64,000 nt of DNA, taken from Rhizobiales bacterium TNE-4. GTDB lineage: Bacteria > Pseudomonadota > Alphaproteobacteria > Rhizobiales > Beijerinckiaceae. Positions within the stretch are counted from its first letter, which is position 1; each line of letters starts with the position of its first letter. Position numbers and translations under genes: made by a program. The DNA is taken from contig JAHRCV010000002.1 in assembly GCA_019083985.1 (NCBI GenBank), positions 124,001 through 188,000 of the forward strand, written 5' to 3'. The notes under the pieces are model-generated. The model saw nothing but the letters and a program-made list of their open reading frames with translations, ran no database searches and had not been told where the DNA came from. Below are positions 61,900-64,000 of the stretch, one piece after another.

Positions 61900-64000
61900 C
61901 TATGCGAAATAATCCTGCAAGGCGCGCACTTCGAGATCACCCGCCCGGTAGGCCTTGATCCCCTCCGCCGCAGCAACGGCTCCTGCTAGGGTGGTGTAAT
62001 AAGGCACTTTATGCAAGAGGGCGGCGCGTCGCAAAGAACGGCTGTCCTGCAGCGCTTGCTTGCCCTCGGTCGTATTGAACAGAAGTTGGATTTCGCCATT
62101 CTTAATGGCGTCCACCACATGCGGACGACCTTCGAGCACCTTGTTGATTTTGCTCGCCTCAACACCGTGTTCCTCAAGGAAACGCTGCGTGCCGCTTGTC
62201 GCCACAATCTTGAATCCAAGCTCAGCCAAGAGCTTCATCGTGGGAACGATGCGGCTCTTGTGGCTGTCGCGCACAGAAACGAACACATTGCCCTGTTTCG
62301 GCACACTCGTGCCACCGCCGAGCTGGCTCTTCGCAAAGGCGACACCGAAACCGGAATCGAGTCCGATCACTTCGCCCGTCGAACGCATTTCCGGGCCCAG
62401 CACCACGTCAACACCCGGGAAGCGGGCAAACGGGAACACCGCTTCCTTCACGCCGATATGCTTGAGCGTTTTCGGCTTAAGGCCAAACGAAGCAAGGCTT
62501 TCACCCGCCATAATGCGCGAGGCAATCTTCGCAATCGGCTCGCCTGTCACTTTGGCCACGAAAGGCACCGTACGCGAGGCACGCGGATTGACTTCAAGCA
62601 CATAGATCGTGCCATCCTTCAACGCATATTGCACATTCATGAGACCGCCGACATTGAGCGCCAGTGCCAATTCGCGCGTCTGCCGCTCAAGCTCTGCAAT
62701 CGTTTCAGGCTTCAGCGAATGCGGCGGTAAGGAACAGGCCGAGTCGCCTGAGTGAATGCCCGCCTCTTCGATATGTTCCATGATGCCGGCGATATAGACG
62801 TCCTTGCCATCGCAGAGGCAATCCACATCCACCTCCGTTGCATCCGACAGGTACCGGTCGAACAGAAGCGGATTTTTGCCGAGCACCATGTTGATTTGCC
62901 CGGTCTTGTCGTTCGGATAACGCGCCTTGATGTCGTTCGGCACGAGTTCGGGCAATGTGCCAAGCAGATAGCGATCAAACGTTGCTTCATCATGAATGAT
63001 TTCCATCGCGCGGCCACCCAGCACATAGGAAGGGCGCACGACGAGCGGCAGACCAAGCTCGTTCATAACAAGCCGGCTCTGCTCAACCGAATAGGCAATG
63101 CCATTTTCCGGCTGTTTGAGACCGAGTTTGTCGAGCAAGCGCTTGAACTGGTCACGGTCTTCGGCGAGATCAATCGCGTCAGGTGACGTGCCAAGGATCG
63201 GGATCCCGGCCTGTTCCAATGGCTTGGCAAGCTTCAGCGGTGTCTGACCGCCGAACTGAACGATGATGCCCATCAGCTCGCCCGACGTCTTTTCGCGCTC
63301 GAGAATTTCGAGCACGTCTTCTGTCGTCAGCGGCTCAAAATAAAGGCGATCCGACGTGTCGTAATCGGTCGACACGGTTTCGGGATTGCAATTGACCATG
63401 ATCGTTTCATAGCCCGCATCCGACAGCGCGAAGCACGCATGGCAGCAGCAATAATCGAACTCGATGCCTTGTCCAATGCGGTTTGGGCCACCGCCCAAGA
63501 TCGCAACCTTTTTACGGTTCGAGGGCTGTGCTTCGTCAGCCGGCGCCCCAGCAAAGGGCGCGGCATAGGTCGAATACATGTACGCCGTTGGCGAAGCGAA
63601 TTCTGCCGCGCATGTATCGATACGCTTATAAACGGGGCGCACATTCAATTGATGGCGCAGTTTGCGCACATCCGATTCAGCCGTCTTAGCGAGAACGGCC
63701 AACCGCGCGTCGGAGAAACCCTTGGCCTTTAGCTGGCGCAATGCACCCGGCGTTTGCGGCAGGCCATGCGCACGCACGCGCGCTTCCGTATCAACAATAT
63801 CCTTCAGCTGCTCAAGGAACCATGGATCGATCTTGCAGCTCTCATGGATCTGCTCGTTCGAGAAGCCAAGGCGCATCGCTTGCACGACTTTCAGCAGACG
63901 ATCCGGCGTCGGCGTTCCGAGTGCAGCGCGAATGGCATTCTTGTCGTCGCCCTGCCCCATGCCTTCGATCTCGATTTCATCGAGACCGGTCAGGCCCGTT
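61900..64000 (-). CDS. carB: Carbamoyl-phosphate synthase large subunit, C-terminal part (cut by window edge)
   Basis: Makes carbamoyl phosphate for pyrimidines and arginine, using ammonia from CarA. About 700 C-terminal codons of the usual 1,100 or so are present; the gene continues past the right edge, as translation from 63999 ([13 protein letters not shown]) reads straight into the ATG at 63960. Visible parts: the oligomerisation domain, the second preATP-grasp ([21 protein letters not shown]), the second ATP-grasp ([31 protein letters not shown]), and the allosteric MGS-like domain ([30 protein letters not shown]). Confidence 0.98.
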   Translation of the reverse strand, partial: TGLTGLDEIEIEGMGQGDDKNAIRAALGTPTPDRLLKVVQAMRLGFSNEQIHESCKIDPWFLEQLKDIVDTEARVRAHGLPQTPGALRQLKAKGFSDARLAVLAKTAESDVRKLRHQLNVRPVYKRIDTCAAEFASPTAYMYSTYAAPFAGAPADEAQPSNRKKVAILGGGPNRIGQGIEFDYCCCHACFALSDAGYETIMVNCNPETVSTDYDTSDRLYFEPLTTEDVLEILEREKTSGELMGIIVQFGGQTPLKLAKPLEQAGIPILGTSPDAIDLAEDRDQFKRLLDKLGLKQPENGIAYSVEQSRLVMNELGLPLVVRPSYVLGGRAMEIIHDEATFDRYLLGTLPELVPNDIKARYPNDKTGQINMVLGKNPLLFDRYLSDATEVDVDCLCDGKDVYIAGIMEHIEEAGIHSGDSACSLPPHSLKPETIAELERQTRELALALNVGGLMNVQYALKDGTIYVLEVNPRASRTVPFVAKVTGEPIAKIASRIMAGESLASFGLKPKTLKHIGVKEAVFPFARFPGVDVVLGPEMRSTGEVIGLDSGFGVAFAKSQLGGGTSVPKQGNVFVSVRDSHKSRIVPTMKLLAELGFKIVATSGTQRFLEEHGVEASKINKVLEGRPHVVDAIKNGEIQLLFNTTEGKQALQDSRSLRRAALLHKVPYYTTLAGAVAAAEGIKAYRAGDLEVRALQDYFA

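Noticed and set aside
62011-62730. 239-codon plus-strand frame over carB
   Set aside because: Antisense to well-conserved carB domains.

Overview
The window is chromosomal DNA from an alphaproteobacterium, most likely of the order Hyphomicrobiales (Rhizobiales). The evidence is a complete division and cell wall (dcw) cluster in alphaproteobacterial order, an RNase P RNA of the bacterial A type, DUF2852 and DUF1236 proteins, an ArsR-methyltransferase fusion beside metF, and the block carB-greA-lrp-trxB-LysR. MurE carries the DNPR motif of meso-diaminopimelate ligases, which fits a Gram-negative wall. No phage, integrase, transposase or CRISPR array was seen. No genus can be named from the sequence alone.

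Region 1 (1-17.3 kb, minus strand) is the dcw operon, transcribed mraZ-rsmH-ftsL-ftsI-murE-murF-mraY-murD-ftsW-murG-murC-murB-ddl-ftsQ-ftsA-ftsZ, with ftsZ cut by the window edge. Most junctions are 4-base ATGA/GTGA or 1-base TGATG overlaps, so translation is probably coupled along the operon. A 10-bp-period GGGAT repeat array lies upstream of mraZ and is a candidate MraZ operator.

Region 2 (17.4-28.6 kb) is housekeeping and small genes: rnpB with its terminator, a lytic transglycosylase, a glycine-zipper lipoprotein, an AmpD-like amidase, a DUF2852 protein, the sahR-like regulator with metF and a perfect 24-bp operator palindrome, AMP nucleosidase, a cold-shock protein, the translation factor EttA, a SIMPL protein, a DMT exporter, a CAU-anticodon tRNA (probably Ile2) and a DUF1236 protein.

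Region 3 (28.6-54.1 kb) is an accessory catabolic region. It holds: a TRAP transporter whose binding-protein gene has a stop codon inside its Tat signal; a livK-livH-livMGF operon in which permease and both ATPases are one polypeptide, followed by a 3-hydroxyacyl-CoA-dehydrogenase-like enzyme and a beta-keto acid cleavage enzyme; a divergent GntR regulator and SDR; a DapA-like aldolase; a five-gene plus-strand operon (creatininase-like, M20 carbamoylase, diaminopropionate ammonia-lyase, D-carbamoylase-like, cyclic amidohydrolase) that looks like a ureide-to-pyruvate pathway through 2,3-diaminopropionate; a YfhO-like membrane protein; a remnant of an RTX protein; and three genes of a non-phosphorylative L-fucose-type oxidation route with an MhpD-like hydratase.

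Region 4 (54.3-64 kb) returns to core functions: ammonium transporter, release factor 3, LysR regulator, thioredoxin reductase, an ELM1-family protein, an Lrp regulator, a small lipoprotein, greA, and the 3' two-thirds of carB, cut by the right edge.

No wholly unknown gene system stands out. The strongest leads are the ureide/diaminopropionate operon, the three-domain Liv fusion, and the single-base lesion in the TRAP binding protein.
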